Positions 9,648-18,609 of a DNA stretch of 64,000 nt are shown here, piece by piece. The stretch lies in the NCBI RefSeq assembly GCF_000252445.1, contig NC_017805.1:268094-332093 (forward strand). Reading direction: 5' to 3'. A program made the position numbers and the translations under genes. The stretch is from Deinococcus gobiensis I-0. GTDB lineage: Bacteria; Deinococcota; Deinococci; Deinococcales; Deinococcaceae. Every line of letters starts with the position of its first letter. Position 1 is the stretch's first letter. The notes beneath the pieces are model-generated. The model was not told where the DNA came from and did not search any database. It saw only the letters and a list, made by a program, of their open reading frames with translations.

Positions 9648-10919
9648 TTACTTGGCGACGGCCAGGCCGGTCGCGCTGCTGATCTTCTTGGCGGCGTCGT
9701 TCAGGGCTTCCTGGGCGGTCTTGTACTTGCCCTTGAGGTAGTCGGCCTGCACCACGATCATGATCTGGCGGGCGTCCTGGAAGTACTGGGTGCCGCGCGC
9801 CTGGGGAACGTCGCCCAGGGTCCCCAGAATGGTCTGCCAGACTTTCTGGTTGCCCCAGTAGGCCTGTCCCTGCGCGACGTAGGGGTCCTTGGTGGCCGAG
9901 AGCAGGCTGGGGACCAGACCCTCACCCTTGAGCATGGCGACCTGCCCCTGCGCGGTGCCCAGCGCGTACTGCATGAAGGCGAAGGCCGCCGCCTTGTTCT
10001 TGCTGCTGGCGGGCAGGGCCAGGGCGCTGCCGCCCAGGTTCGCGGCGCGCGGGCCCCCGGCCTTGCTGGCGGGCATCAGGTACACGCCCCACTTGCCTTT
10101 CTGGTCGGGCGCGTTGGTGCGGATGGTGCCCTCGTACCACGCGCCGTAGATGGCGCTGGCCGCCTTGCTGGCCTTGATGCCCGTGATCTGGCCGCCCCAG
10201 TCGCCGGTGGCGAGGACCTGCGCGTCGTTGAGCTTCTTGATGGTGCTCAGGGCCGTGACGCAGCCGGGCTGCGCGATGGTGACCTGGGTGGCGGCGTTGT
10301 TGAAGTAGAAGCAGCCGTTCTGGTTGGCGAGCATGCGGAACCACTCGTCGTCCTGGCCGTTGGCGATGGTCGCGATCTTGACCTTGTTGCCGAACTTGGT
10401 GTTCAGCTTCTTGCCCGCCGCCAGGAAGTCGTCCCAGGTGCGGATGGCGGCGGGGTTGATGCCGGCCTGCTGGTACAGGTCGCGGCGGTAGAAGATCACC
10501 ACGGGGCCGGAGTCCCAGGGCATCGCGTAGCGTTTGTTGTTGGCGGTCAGCTCGGTCCACTTGAAGGCCGGGAAGTTCTTGACGAGCTTGTCCGCGCCCA
10601 GCGTGTTCAGGTCGGTGAAGCAGTCGGGGAAGCGCGCCCAGAACACCTCGGCCTCGTTGTTCTCGATGGAGTACACGTCCGGCAGGTCGGCGCCGCCCGC
10701 CGCGCAGCCCGCCAGGCCCCGGTCGTACACGTTCTGGTTGCCCAGGTCCACGACCTCGACCTTCACGTTGGGGTACTGCTTGTTGAAGCCGGGGATGGTG
10801 CTCTGAAGCGCCTTGGCCGCCACGTCCCACGACCAGACGGTGACCGTACCCGAGAGCGAGGTCTGGGCAGCGGCCGTGGTGAGCAGGGTCAGGGCGGACA
10901 GCAGGATCATTTTCTTCAT
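9648..10919 (-). CDS. extracellular sugar-binding protein of CUT1 ABC transporter
   Basis: Family 1 solute-binding protein, 423 aa. A Sec signal peptide (MKKMILLSALTLLTTAAAQ) with a probable AAA-Q cleavage site precedes GTVTVWSWDVAAKALQ, and YAMPWDSGPVVIFYRRDL fits the sugar-binding type. The ATG at 10919 has a GGAGG ribosome site. First gene of the galactoside operon. Its promoter lies about 150 bases upstream, inside the divergent regulator region, with one operator in the leader and one in the promoter. The roughly 100 bases after it hold a weak GGTCC/GGACC hairpin, which could favour expression of the binding protein over the permeases. Confidence 0.92.
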   Translation of the reverse strand: MKKMILLSALTLLTTAAAQTSLSGTVTVWSWDVAAKALQSTIPGFNKQYPNVKVEVVDLGNQNVYDRGLAGCAAGGADLPDVYSIENNEAEVFWARFPDCFTDLNTLGADKLVKNFPAFKWTELTANNKRYAMPWDSGPVVIFYRRDLYQQAGINPAAIRTWDDFLAAGKKLNTKFGNKVKIATIANGQDDEWFRMLANQNGCFYFNNAATQVTIAQPGCVTALSTIKKLNDAQVLATGDWGGQITGIKASKAASAIYGAWYEGTIRTNAPDQKGKWGVYLMPASKAGGPRAANLGGSALALPASSKNKAAAFAFMQYALGTAQGQVAMLKGEGLVPSLLSATKDPYVAQGQAYWGNQKVWQTILGTLGDVPQARGTQYFQDARQIMIVVQADYLKGKYKTAQEALNDAAKKISSATGLAVAK

Positions 10920-10962
10920 CTGGGCCTCCGAAGGCGGGAAAGGACGGGGGACGACGAGTTCA

Positions 10963-10976
10963 GCAACCGGTTTCTC
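10963..10976. promoter_or_regulatory. LacI-type operator O2 (in leader of sugar-binding gene)
   Basis: GCAACCGGTTTCTC, with the palindromic core AACCGGTT, is identical to 11084-11097. A CG-centred palindrome of this type is the usual site for LacI/GalR repressors. The 121-base spacing suits DNA looping between the two copies. Confidence 0.7.
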
Positions 10977-11050
10977 GTGTGCGCTACGGTGGCTGCGGCG
11001 CGGTAGGCCGCCGCGTCCGGGCTTCCAGCCGAAGCCTTTGACCGAGCGAT

Positions 11051-11079
11051 TTGACTGTGATACCTGATCAGCATACAGT
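11051..11079 (+). promoter_or_regulatory. promoter of lacI-type regulator
   Basis: TTGACT (11051-11056), a 17-base spacer, then TACAGT (11074-11079), close to the sigma-70 consensus. Transcription would start near 11086, inside operator O1, so the regulator should repress itself. It overlaps the divergent promoter of the sugar operon. Confidence 0.65.
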
Positions 11080-11099
11080 CTGGGCAACCGGTTTCTCAA
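11070..11099 (-). promoter_or_regulatory. promoter of the galactoside-uptake operon
   Basis: On the minus strand TTGAGA (11094-11099), an 18-base spacer, then TATGCT (11070-11075). Operator O1 fills the spacer, so repressor binding would block RNA polymerase. The transcript has a leader of about 145 bases before the binding-protein ATG. Confidence 0.65.
11084..11097. promoter_or_regulatory. LacI-type operator O1 (between divergent promoters)
   Basis: Second exact copy of GCAACCGGTTTCTC. It covers the spacer of the minus-strand promoter and the predicted transcription start of the plus-strand one, so one bound repressor could silence both directions. Confidence 0.72.
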
Positions 11100-11109
11100 G
11101 GGGGCACTC

Positions 11110-12135
11110 ATCCGCAAGAAGGCGACCACCATCTACGACATCGCCCGGCAGGCGCAGGTTTCCGTCTCGACGGTCTCGCGCGTCCTGAACGGCAACAGTG
11201 CGGTCAATGCCGAGTTGCGCACGCGGGTCGAGGCGGCCATGCACGACCTGCGCTTCCGGCCCAACCGGATCGCCCAGACGCTGTTCCATCACCGGTCGCA
11301 CACGCTGGGCTGCGTGCTCCCCGACATCGTGAGTCCCTTCTTCGCCCAGCTGTTTCTGGAACTGGAGGTCGGGGCCTTCGAGCGCGGCTATACCATCATT
11401 CTGGGCAATACGGTCAGCACGCCCGCGCTGGAACGCACCTATCTCCAGACCCTCGCCGAGCGGCAGGTGGACGGCCTGCTGTACCTCGGCGGCCTGACCA
11501 ACGCGCTGGCCGTCGCCCCCGAGGACCTCGCCCTGCTGCGTGACCTGGCTGAGCGGCTGCCCATCGTGACCGTCAACGGCGACCTGCCGGAGGTCGGCAT
11601 CGTGACGAGCGTACGCTCGGACGAGGCGAGCGGCATGCGGGCGCTGCTCTCGCACCTGCGCGCGCAGGGCCATACCGACATCGCCTTTCTGGGCGGGCAA
11701 CCCGACGTGACCAGCACGGCTGAGAAGTTGCAGGTCTACCGCGACCTGTGCCCCGACCATCCGCCCGAGTGGGTGCAGCCGACCGGCCTGGATATCGACG
11801 CGGGCATCCGGGCGCTGTGCAATCTGATGGGCGCGGCGCGGCGGCCGAGCGCCGTGGCCTGTATCAACGATCTCGTGGCGGCCGGAGTGCTGACGGCGGC
11901 GCGGGCCCGTGGCCTGAATCTGCCGGGCGACCTCTCGGTCACCGGCTTCGACGACGTCTTCCCGGCCCGGATCACGGCCCCGCCGCTGACCACCGTCAAC
12001 CACAATTACGCCGAACTGGCCCGACAAGCTCTCGACGCGCTGCTGCTGGGCATCGAGGGGCAACCGGCGCCGCGCACGGTGACCGTGCCGACGCTGCTTG
12101 TCGGGCGGGATTCGGTGGCTCCCCGGCCGGGCTGA
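11110..12135 (+). CDS. LacI-family transcriptional repressor, probable ATC start
   Basis: LacI/GalR repressor, about 341 aa. The helix-turn-helix is TTIYDIARQAQVSVSTVSRVLNG at the very N-terminus, followed by the hinge and the periplasmic-binding-protein-like domain. No ATG, GTG or TTG lies upstream of the helix-turn-helix in this frame. The first standard codon (TTG 11215) would remove it. ATC at 11110 gives the family-typical RKKATTIYDIA, follows AAGGGGG (11098-11104) at a normal distance, and is downstream of the predicted transcription start, while a CTG at 11080 is not. It is divergent from the galactoside operon and probably senses its sugar. The stop codon lies in the loop of a terminator hairpin. 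Confidence 0.85.
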   Translation: MRKKATTIYDIARQAQVSVSTVSRVLNGNSAVNAELRTRVEAAMHDLRFRPNRIAQTLFHHRSHTLGCVLPDIVSPFFAQLFLELEVGAFERGYTIILGNTVSTPALERTYLQTLAERQVDGLLYLGGLTNALAVAPEDLALLRDLAERLPIVTVNGDLPEVGIVTSVRSDEASGMRALLSHLRAQGHTDIAFLGGQPDVTSTAEKLQVYRDLCPDHPPEWVQPTGLDIDAGIRALCNLMGAARRPSAVACINDLVAAGVLTAARARGLNLPGDLSVTGFDDVFPARITAPPLTTVNHNYAELARQALDALLLGIEGQPAPRTVTVPTLLVGRDSVAPRPG

Positions 12136-12150
12136 TCCCGCCGGGGAGCC
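12117..12150. terminator. bidirectional hairpin between lacI and phosphohexomutase
   Basis: GGCTCCCCGGC (12117-12127) pairs perfectly with GCCGGGGAGCC (12140-12150). The loop holds the lacI stop codon. It lies between convergent genes and can serve both. Confidence 0.65.
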
Positions 12151-12158
12151 AGGCAATC

Positions 12159-13586
12159 TCAGTGGGCGCCTGCCGGGTCGTGGGCCAGCACGCGCCGGGT
12201 GGCCTCGTCCAGAATGGCGCGCATCTGCTCAGGCGTCTGCGCCTCGACATAGACCCGCACCACCGGCTCGGTCCCCGAGGCGCGGAACATGGCCGAAGCG
12301 CCGCCCGCCAGCCCCAGCTTTACGCCGTCGCGGGTATTTACCGACTCGACCGCGTACCCAGCCACCTCGCCGTAGGTCTGGGCCGCCGCGAGCAGCGCCG
12401 CCTTGTCGAAGGCCGCGCTCAGGTGCAGATCGTTGCGGTCATAGTGGTGCCGGAACCCCACCTCCACCTCAATGTCGGCAAAGAGTTCGGCCACGCCCCG
12501 GCCGCTGCTCGCGATGGCCTCGATCAGCAGCAGGCTGTTGAGCAGACCGTCGCGCTCAGGGATGTGGCCGCGCGACGACAGGCCGCCCGACTCCTCGCCG
12601 CCGATCATGACTGCCAGCTGTTCGTCGGCCTGTCCTTCCAGGAAGGCGTCGGTGATGTACTTGAAGCCCACTGGCGTTTCGACGAGGTCCAGACCCAGCT
12701 TCTGCGTCAGCAATTCGATCACGCGGCTGCCCGACACCGTCTTGACGACGCGCCCGCGCAGGCCCCGGGCGTACAGGTGCTTGATGAACACTGCGAAGAT
12801 CTGGTGGCTGTTGAAGAACGTGCCGCCGGCCGCGACGGCCCCCACCCGGTCGGCGTCGCCGTCGGTCACGACGCCTAGCGCGATCTCGGGATCGGCTGCC
12901 ATCAGGCCCATCAGTTCGCCCAGGTTCTGCGGGATCGGCTCGGGATTGACGCCGCCGAAGAGCGGATCGGGGTGGCCATGCAGTTCGGTCAGCTCCAAGT
13001 TCAGCCCGGCGTGACGCGCATAACCGGTGAGCCAGCCACAGGCCGCGCCGCCCATCGCGTCGTGTACGACCCGGCCCCGGTAGGCGCGCAGGGTGGGCAG
13101 GTCGAGCTGCCGGTTGAGCTGCTCGTAGTACGCCTGCCGGATGTCGAGCGGCCGGATCTCACCCTGGCGGCCGCTGTAGGCCACCGGCTCCCGCAGGGCG
13201 CGCTCGATCTGGGCGACTGTGGACGGGGTAGCGCTGCCGCCATAAGCCCCTTTAATCTTGTACCCGCTGTACTGCGGGGGATTGTGCGAGGCCGTAATCA
13301 TCACACCACCCGCCGCTCCGTGATGTACGACCGCGTAGGACAGGGCGGGCGTAGGCAGGTATTCGCGCGCCAGCAGAACATCCAAGCCCTGCTCGGCCAT
13401 CGTCTCGGCCACGACGCTCGCGAAGCCCGCCCCCTGGAAACGGGTGTCGAAGCCGACGACCACCAGGGTGCCGCCCGTCTCGCGTAGCGCCTGGGCATGG
13501 GCCCGCGCCACTGTGCGGACGTTCTCGTAGGTGAAGTCATGCGCGATGATGTCGCGCCAGCCGTCGGTTCCGAAAGTAATGGGCAT
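12159..13586 (-). CDS. phosphoglucomutase/phosphomannomutase family protein
   Basis: Alpha-D-phosphohexomutase, 475 aa. Phosphoserine loop [14 protein letters not shown], metal loop DGDADR, sugar-binding GGEESGG and phosphate-binding RASGTEP are all present. It interconverts hexose-1-phosphates and hexose-6-phosphates and can feed nucleotide-sugar synthesis for the adjacent polysaccharide locus. The ATG at 13586 has a TACAAT -10 element (13602-13607, minus strand). Distinct from GlmM at 37.1-38.4 kb. Preference for glucose or mannose cannot be read from the sequence. Confidence 0.88.
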   Translation of the reverse strand: MPITFGTDGWRDIIAHDFTYENVRTVARAHAQALRETGGTLVVVGFDTRFQGAGFASVVAETMAEQGLDVLLAREYLPTPALSYAVVHHGAAGGVMITASHNPPQYSGYKIKGAYGGSATPSTVAQIERALREPVAYSGRQGEIRPLDIRQAYYEQLNRQLDLPTLRAYRGRVVHDAMGGAACGWLTGYARHAGLNLELTELHGHPDPLFGGVNPEPIPQNLGELMGLMAADPEIALGVVTDGDADRVGAVAAGGTFFNSHQIFAVFIKHLYARGLRGRVVKTVSGSRVIELLTQKLGLDLVETPVGFKYITDAFLEGQADEQLAVMIGGEESGGLSSRGHIPERDGLLNSLLLIEAIASSGRGVAELFADIEVEVGFRHHYDRNDLHLSAAFDKAALLAAAQTYGEVAGYAVESVNTRDGVKLGLAGGASAMFRASGTEPVVRVYVEAQTPEQMRAILDEATRRVLAHDPAGAH

Positions 13587-13630
13587 AGTGATTCCAGAAC
13601 TATTGTAAGCCGCCTATGACCAACTACCCC

Positions 13631-13643
13631 TATACTTCACTGC
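13631..13643 (+). promoter_or_regulatory. leaderless promoter of O-antigen ligase-like gene
   Basis: TATACT at 13631-13636 ends 7 bases before the GTG start and no ribosome site is present, so transcription should begin at or next to the start codon. No good -35 was found. Confidence 0.6.
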
Positions 13644-14819
13644 GTGACCCGCATTCCCAAGGCAGCTGCCTTCTCTCCCCCACGCTGGGTCAGCTGGCTA
13701 CTCGCCCTCATACCGGTCTTTCCTCCATTGTACCTTGTTGCCTTCAGTGTACTTGGGAAACTGCGTACACTACCTCAAGCTGCGCGTGGTATACTTTTTT
13801 TCTTTGCAGCTACTCAGCTATTGGCAGCGATCTTTACACCTCAGCCACTTCTTTCTCTAGGACTCGCCCTACTACGTACTATTGTAATTTTGGCTATGAT
13901 TGCAGCAGGGGTTTATCTTAAACAAAGCCGCAATTTACGCCCTCTCTTATGGGGACAGCTTCTAATTTGTGGGACGGCATGGTTGTACACGCTTACTACT
14001 CAAGGCTGGATAGGGGTACAACAGAGATTAAGTCATCCTTACTACTATATTGTGTCTTTGGGCTTAATAGCAGTCGTAGCAATGTGGTTCGTGATTTTTT
14101 GGAAAGGTGGCGCTGCATGGTGGCGTTGGCCAGCTGGCATATTAGCACTAATTACCTTTGTTGCATCCGGCAGCAGAGGTCCTCTGCTTGCTCTCGTAAT
14201 TGGCTCACTTGTAGCTTTGCTAATAAATAATAAAAATAAGCTACTTTTATCATTTACCATTCTGGTAATAACCGTAACAGCCTTCCTAGCCATCAGCTTA
14301 AATTTACCATTCAAACCTCTTGAACGTTTGACCAGTGATCAGACAAGCGGACGTGAGTACGTGTGGCAAGATGCAATAAGAGGCTGGGAGACTTCGCCTT
14401 TAGGCGGTGTAGGACCATATCAAGGCGGGGCATACTTAACTTACTTATTAAAAGAAGGATGTCAATTAACGCCATCCCTGGAACGTAATGGAGTCAACTG
14501 TCCAGATAAGATAAAATCATTGACAAGTATCTGGTTAATAGCTCACAATGCTTGGCTTCACTGGATGTTGGAGAGCGGCATAGTTGGTTTGAGTGGTTTT
14601 ATAGTATTAATGCTGTATTCAGCATACAAAAGTATTGTACTGCGAGATTCTTTCGTTTTAGCGATAGTTTTTGGATTTATGGCTATGAATCTTGTAGATG
14701 TGGTTGTAGCAATACCCAGTCCTCATTTTTCGGAGTTGTGGTGGGCGGTAGTAGGAATCTCTATTTATGAAGATAAGCCCACTAGTGATGTGTCATTAAA
14801 GAGAAGACTGAATGTCTAA
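13644..14819 (+). CDS. O-antigen ligase/polymerase family membrane protein
   Basis: Membrane protein of 391 aa with about ten hydrophobic segments and the long external loop of the Wzy_C/WaaL family. The segment [10 protein letters not shown] and the loop [19 protein letters not shown]...[13 protein letters not shown] are characteristic. It would polymerise or ligate lipid-linked glycan at the outer face of the inner membrane. It starts with G+C-rich codons and turns A+T-rich after about 30 codons, marking the edge of the low-G+C core. The next gene overlaps it by 8 bases. A second polymerase-like protein lies at 25.4-26.8 kb, so one may act as polymerase and the other as ligase. Confidence 0.78.
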   Translation: MTRIPKAAAFSPPRWVSWLLALIPVFPPLYLVAFSVLGKLRTLPQAARGILFFFAATQLLAAIFTPQPLLSLGLALLRTIVILAMIAAGVYLKQSRNLRPLLWGQLLICGTAWLYTLTTQGWIGVQQRLSHPYYYIVSLGLIAVVAMWFVIFWKGGAAWWRWPAGILALITFVASGSRGPLLALVIGSLVALLINNKNKLLLSFTILVITVTAFLAISLNLPFKPLERLTSDQTSGREYVWQDAIRGWETSPLGGVGPYQGGAYLTYLLKEGCQLTPSLERNGVNCPDKIKSLTSIWLIAHNAWLHWMLESGIVGLSGFIVLMLYSAYKSIVLRDSFVLAIVFGFMAMNLVDVVVAIPSPHFSELWWAVVGISIYEDKPTSDVSLKRRLNV

Positions 14820-15774
14820 TACAATTCCAAAACTGCAAGTTGATAGTGATGTGGATTTTCGTCTCCAAGGTTTTAGCGATCAAGAGCCCTGGGGACGGTG
14901 GAGTGTTGGAAAGACGTCTTCTATTGAGTTTACTATTAATAAACCGGAAACACTCAATTTATCATATCAGGGCGTATTGCCTTTTAGTGAACAAAGACTA
15001 GTTGTATATTTGAATGGAATTTCCATTGGCGACTTTAGACAACCTCCTGGTAATACTAATACTAGATTTGCCCAGAAATTTGTTTTTAATGCATCCGCCG
15101 GTACTCAAAAAATAAGCTTTTCGACCAATCGCAGTCTTCTAGATCAACCAAATAATACTCTCAATGAGTATCGAGATTTAAGTGTTTCTTTTGAAATATT
15201 TGAAATTAATGTACCTGAAAGAATAGATATATTGCATCCTCACAGCAATTTGCCTCTTAATTCTTTATATGGAGTTTTCCCCAACCTCACTACTCCTATT
15301 TATTTACCAACAGGAGATTCTGGTCTAAGCTTTTTTCTGAAGCAATCTACTACGAAAGAGCTTAAAATTATATATGCGCTATTACCCACATACTCTGGCC
15401 AAAAATTTAATTTTTTTCTAGATGGTGAACAGATAAATCAGGTTTTTCACAAAGGCTCAGGCTTAGTAAAAGGCGAGCTTAAGATAGGATTGGTACATGC
15501 TGGTGCTCATCGGGTAGATATAAGAAGTACTCGTAATAAAACTAACCAACAAATTTATGACTATCTTAGAGCGAACACTTCACTGGAAAACAATCAAGTC
15601 CTGTTCTATGTGAATAGCCTAGAAATAAGTCCTATAGATAGTAAGTCTATAGAAAACAATTCAATATTATACTTTACATTTCTTATTATTACTTTAATAT
15701 CTTCATTTATTATTTTATACATTTTGTTGTTTAGACCCATCCTTCTGCATAGGTATAGATTTATTAGAAAGTAG
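14812..15774 (+). CDS. membrane-anchored protein with beta-rich ectodomain, function unknown
   Basis: Protein of 320 aa with a soluble, beta-rich body and one C-terminal membrane helix (about residues 287-310, [20 protein letters not shown]) followed by basic residues. No signal peptide. The N-terminal [12 protein letters not shown] resembles a motif found in domains attached to membrane glycan-modifying proteins, but I cannot name the function. The start overlaps the end of the ligase-like gene, so the two are co-translated and probably work on the same glycan. A+T-rich like the rest of the locus core. The last part is followed about 100 bases later by insertion-sequence debris. Confidence 0.7.
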   Translation: MSNTIPKLQVDSDVDFRLQGFSDQEPWGRWSVGKTSSIEFTINKPETLNLSYQGVLPFSEQRLVVYLNGISIGDFRQPPGNTNTRFAQKFVFNASAGTQKISFSTNRSLLDQPNNTLNEYRDLSVSFEIFEINVPERIDILHPHSNLPLNSLYGVFPNLTTPIYLPTGDSGLSFFLKQSTTKELKIIYALLPTYSGQKFNFFLDGEQINQVFHKGSGLVKGELKIGLVHAGAHRVDIRSTRNKTNQQIYDYLRANTSLENNQVLFYVNSLEISPIDSKSIENNSILYFTFLIITLISSFIILYILLFRPILLHRYRFIRK

Positions 15775-15876
15775 TGCCGTGGTATACATGTTTAGAGCAA
15801 GCATAGACTCAGGATTTACATCTACATATGCCGAAAAAGCGTTTTCAGATGCGAGCGTCTGAGAGTGTCGACGTAA

Positions 15877-16595
15877 CAGTCTCTCTGGGAGCGCGCCCGC
15901 ATTCTGATAGACCGCCTGCTTGCCGTTCCTCCCACGGCTTACCAGCAACGCAGCCTCGGGACTGCGTTATGCCTTTTGCTCAATCCAGACACCAAGACCG
16001 TGCTTCATCAAGCCGAGACCGTCATTGCCAGTGCCCTCAGTCGCTTTTTCGACGAGTACGACTGGGATATTACCGTGTACTGGACGCTCTTGGGAACGCT
16101 CAGTGGGGCCTCCTGCTTCAGACGGCGAGGCGGGAGCACCATCCATGCCTCCGGCTGAGTGTCGATCTCACCAGCGTCCCGAAAACGGGACGCCAGCTAT
16201 CGTTCGTCCGCGGCTGTAACGAGGTTTACGACATCCACTTCGTGGTCCCGTTTGCACACTACGGGCCCCTGAAATTTCTACTGGGCTACCGGGTATACCG
16301 CGGCAGAAGGATCTTTATGCCTGTCATGCTTGCTCGTGACCTATTACACACCGTTCAAGACACCATTCGCACCCAGTTCTGGGTGCGCGTCCCCACAGGC
16401 AGTGACTTTGAAGCTGCCGCCTTTTTGGACGAGGTTCAGATACTGGGCTTCGAATTCGTGGTCGGCGTGCGGTCCACCAGGCGCACCGAGCATTCTGTGC
16501 ATCTTACCGTTGCCGATTGCCCGCGTATCAGATACATCAAGCTCCAGAATTGGCCACACGACACTCTGACGCTCGGCGGCATTCAACATGGCTAG
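15877..16595 (+). pseudogene. remnant of IS4-type transposase, frameshifted and truncated
   Basis: Two frames together give one transposase-like sequence. The first frame, from about 15877, runs through [11 protein letters not shown] and [17 protein letters not shown] to YWTLLG. The second continues as [43 protein letters not shown] and [18 protein letters not shown] to the stop at 16595. The switch falls near 16087-16095. The C-terminal third with the last catalytic acidic residue is missing. This is decayed mobile-element debris, more G+C-rich than the glycan genes around it. Confidence 0.72.
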
Positions 16596-16644
16596 GGCGT
16601 GTGCTCATGGCTGGGAGAGGATATGGGTTGAATAGGGTGAGCAC

Positions 16645-17115
16645 GTGAGCTTTCCTCTTGAAGCCATCCTCCTTGATAAGGCCGCCAAACGCCATGCGCC
16701 TGACTTCCCCACCGTCGTCCTGTCGAAGGGCATCACACTGCTCCCAGTCACTGACGACGTCTTCGATCAAGTTGCTGCCACGTCTCCCGGCAGTGAGACG
16801 CGGGGCCCGTTCTGGAAGCTGAGCGGCGCTCTTGAAGCCCTGATCATTGACGTTTCACGCCACTGCCGAGTCGCCTATATCGAAGCAGACTACTTTGGGG
16901 GGACAGGCACGCAAACCGCCGCTGTCTGGAACAACGGCGGGGTGATTATGGAGCCTGAACGCGCAAACGGCATTGGGCCGATTAACCGTGCGCTGAGCGC
17001 TTTGGGCGTGATTGCCGCACCTGGAAAGATGAGTTTGACGCAGTCAAACTCGGAAGACACCGGCGAATCTCAGCTTGGACGGACAAGGCACCGGAGGTCT
17101 AAGCTCGTGATTTAA
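16645..17115 (+). CDS. conserved hypothetical protein, probable frameshift near the 3' end
   Basis: The open frame encodes 156 aa from a GTG with TAGGGT 6 bases upstream (leaderless type). Residues 1-126 look like a real protein (FWKLSGALEALIIDVSRHC, VAYIEADYFGGTGTQ, GPINRALSALGV). After APGK at 17020-17028 the natural continuation DEFDAVKLGRHRRISAW appears in the next frame and ends at TAA 17100-17102, whereas the same-frame tail is low-complexity. One base seems to be missing at 17020-17031. The insertion-sequence inverted repeat begins at 17098, on top of that stop. The gene belongs to a family of small proteins of unknown role; no function assigned. Confidence 0.6.
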   Translation: MSFPLEAILLDKAAKRHAPDFPTVVLSKGITLLPVTDDVFDQVAATSPGSETRGPFWKLSGALEALIIDVSRHCRVAYIEADYFGGTGTQTAAVWNNGGVIMEPERANGIGPINRALSALGVIAAPGKMSLTQSNSEDTGESQLGRTRHRRSKLVI

Positions 17116-18560
17116 GCCGACCGCGCTTGTCGCGGTCGTTTGTTCTGGGATCGAAAGTCGTCAGGCGCTCTTTTTCAAGGCGGGGAAGCGAGGTGCGCGT
17201 CCTGAGCACTTCCCTTTGGGTCGTCCCGGTGAACGGCCTGACGGTTTTGGCGCGCACGCTGGACTTCCCAGGGGCACCAACAGCTGGACAAAACCTTGCC
17301 TGACTCGACTTGGCGTCAAGCGACCACGTTCCTGTGGTCGCTGCCATGGAAGACGGGCATCGGTCACCACCGGCTGAGCCAGGCGCAATTGGGTGAAGGC
17401 CAGCAGCACCAACAGCGTCCAACGGTCCGCCTGCTCCGGATGACGCAGACGTGGTGTTTCCCAGTTCAGCGTCTGTTTGCAAAAGCGGAAGGTATGTTCC
17501 AGATCGAACCGACGCGTGTAGGCGCGCCACAGCATCGCCAGATCCGGCACGCCTGGTCCCCGCCACCAGAGCCAGAACGCCTGCGGTTGACGCGTTTCCC
17601 GGGGCAACTTCGCCACCTCCAACAACAACACGGTCCCGCTATATGTCGGCTTGAAGTGACGCGATCCTGGCCGCGTGTCCTGAGTGGTCTTGACGTGCAG
17701 CCCCGTCCAGGCACGCACATGGACCGTCCCGTACTGCTCCGTGGTTTCCAGATGCTCCAGATGGGGTGCCGGCCAGGTGGTCTGATCCGCGCACAGAAAC
17801 TTGGCGCCATGAATGCGTGGGCGACCTCCCTGGGGACCCGGACGCGTCATGACGTCAAAGAAGAACCGCCGGTTCCGCCGTACACGGACCAGGACGCTGA
17901 CTCTGTCAGCGTCTTTGAGCTTCGACAGACGGGTCGGGTCATACCCGCCATCGAACACGAACAGCGGTGATGCGGTCCCTGGGGGCAACAGCCTGCGGAC
18001 GTGCTGGACCTGTTCATCGGCAATCTCGTGCGCCGTGCGATCAGGGGTGACTCGACGCACATCGAGAGGTGCGGTCCAGCTGCTGCTGACAGGTCCAAGC
18101 TGGGCGACCCAGGAGGAAGACCAGCCCGCGACCACAGGCTTTCCAGCGCTGTGACGACTTGGGTGATAGAAGTACCCCCGCTGCGGACTGGTCTCGGCAT
18201 CGTTTCGGACCCAAGTCGAGGTATCGATGGCGAAGACGAGTGGCTGGTCGTGGTTCAGGGTGGTGCCGACAATCTCTCGAACACGCTCGGTATCGAGCGT
18301 GCCCCGAGTCAATGCCGCGTACAGGCTGCCATGACCGCGCTCAAAGGGTCCCTGCAAGCTGAGGTGCGCGAAGCTGGGCACCAGTCCCGCCACGGTGATG
18401 GCGTCAAACAGGTTGAACAATGCATCTGAACGATGGTCGAAGCAGTGGTAAACGTCGTTCCGAAAGGCCTGCAGACGGTCAAGCAGAGCTGAGGCGTTCA
18501 TGCTCGATGGTACAGAACGCCCCCTACAGCGGCTTCAAACAGTTAAATCACGAGCTTAGA
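17098..18560. mobile_element. insertion sequence with intact DDE transposase
   Basis: Inverted repeats frame the transposase gene: TCTAAGCTCGTGATTTAA at 17098-17115 and its exact complement at 18543-18560. The element is about 1.46 kb. No convincing target duplication is visible. Its right end touches the left end of a second element. Confidence 0.75.
17161..18501 (-). CDS. DDE transposase (IS4/IS701 superfamily)
   Basis: Full-length-looking transposase of 446 aa. Candidate catalytic residues are Asp in FAIDTSTW, Asp in LFVFDGGYDPTRLSKL and Glu in RRFDLEHTFRFCKQTL, the DDE spacing and YREK-like context of the IS4/IS701 group. The C-terminal tail is basic (RSPGRPKGKCSGR). No internal stop or frameshift is visible, and both terminal repeats are present, so this copy could still be active. 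It is G+C-rich, unlike the glycan genes on either side. Confidence 0.82.
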   Translation of the reverse strand: MNASALLDRLQAFRNDVYHCFDHRSDALFNLFDAITVAGLVPSFAHLSLQGPFERGHGSLYAALTRGTLDTERVREIVGTTLNHDQPLVFAIDTSTWVRNDAETSPQRGYFYHPSRHSAGKPVVAGWSSSWVAQLGPVSSSWTAPLDVRRVTPDRTAHEIADEQVQHVRRLLPPGTASPLFVFDGGYDPTRLSKLKDADRVSVLVRVRRNRRFFFDVMTRPGPQGGRPRIHGAKFLCADQTTWPAPHLEHLETTEQYGTVHVRAWTGLHVKTTQDTRPGSRHFKPTYSGTVLLLEVAKLPRETRQPQAFWLWWRGPGVPDLAMLWRAYTRRFDLEHTFRFCKQTLNWETPRLRHPEQADRWTLLVLLAFTQLRLAQPVVTDARLPWQRPQERGRLTPSRVRQGFVQLLVPLGSPACAPKPSGRSPGRPKGKCSGRAPRFPALKKSA

Positions 18561-18609
18561 GGCTGAGGACAGAACGAAGGGAGAAAACGGTCGCATGGCA
18601 GACTGAGCC

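Noticed and set aside
15715..15948. 77-residue minus-strand ORF at the end of the membrane-anchored gene
   Set aside because: It overlaps a real gene and IS debris, with no protein-like features or start signal.
16080..16100. Programmed frameshift in the IS4-type remnant
   Set aside because: No slippery sequence is evident and the C-terminus is also missing, so decay explains it better.
17091..18570. Target-site duplication of the IS4-type element
   Set aside because: Flanking bases (GGAGGTC on the left, GAGGCTG on the right) are similar but not a true direct repeat.
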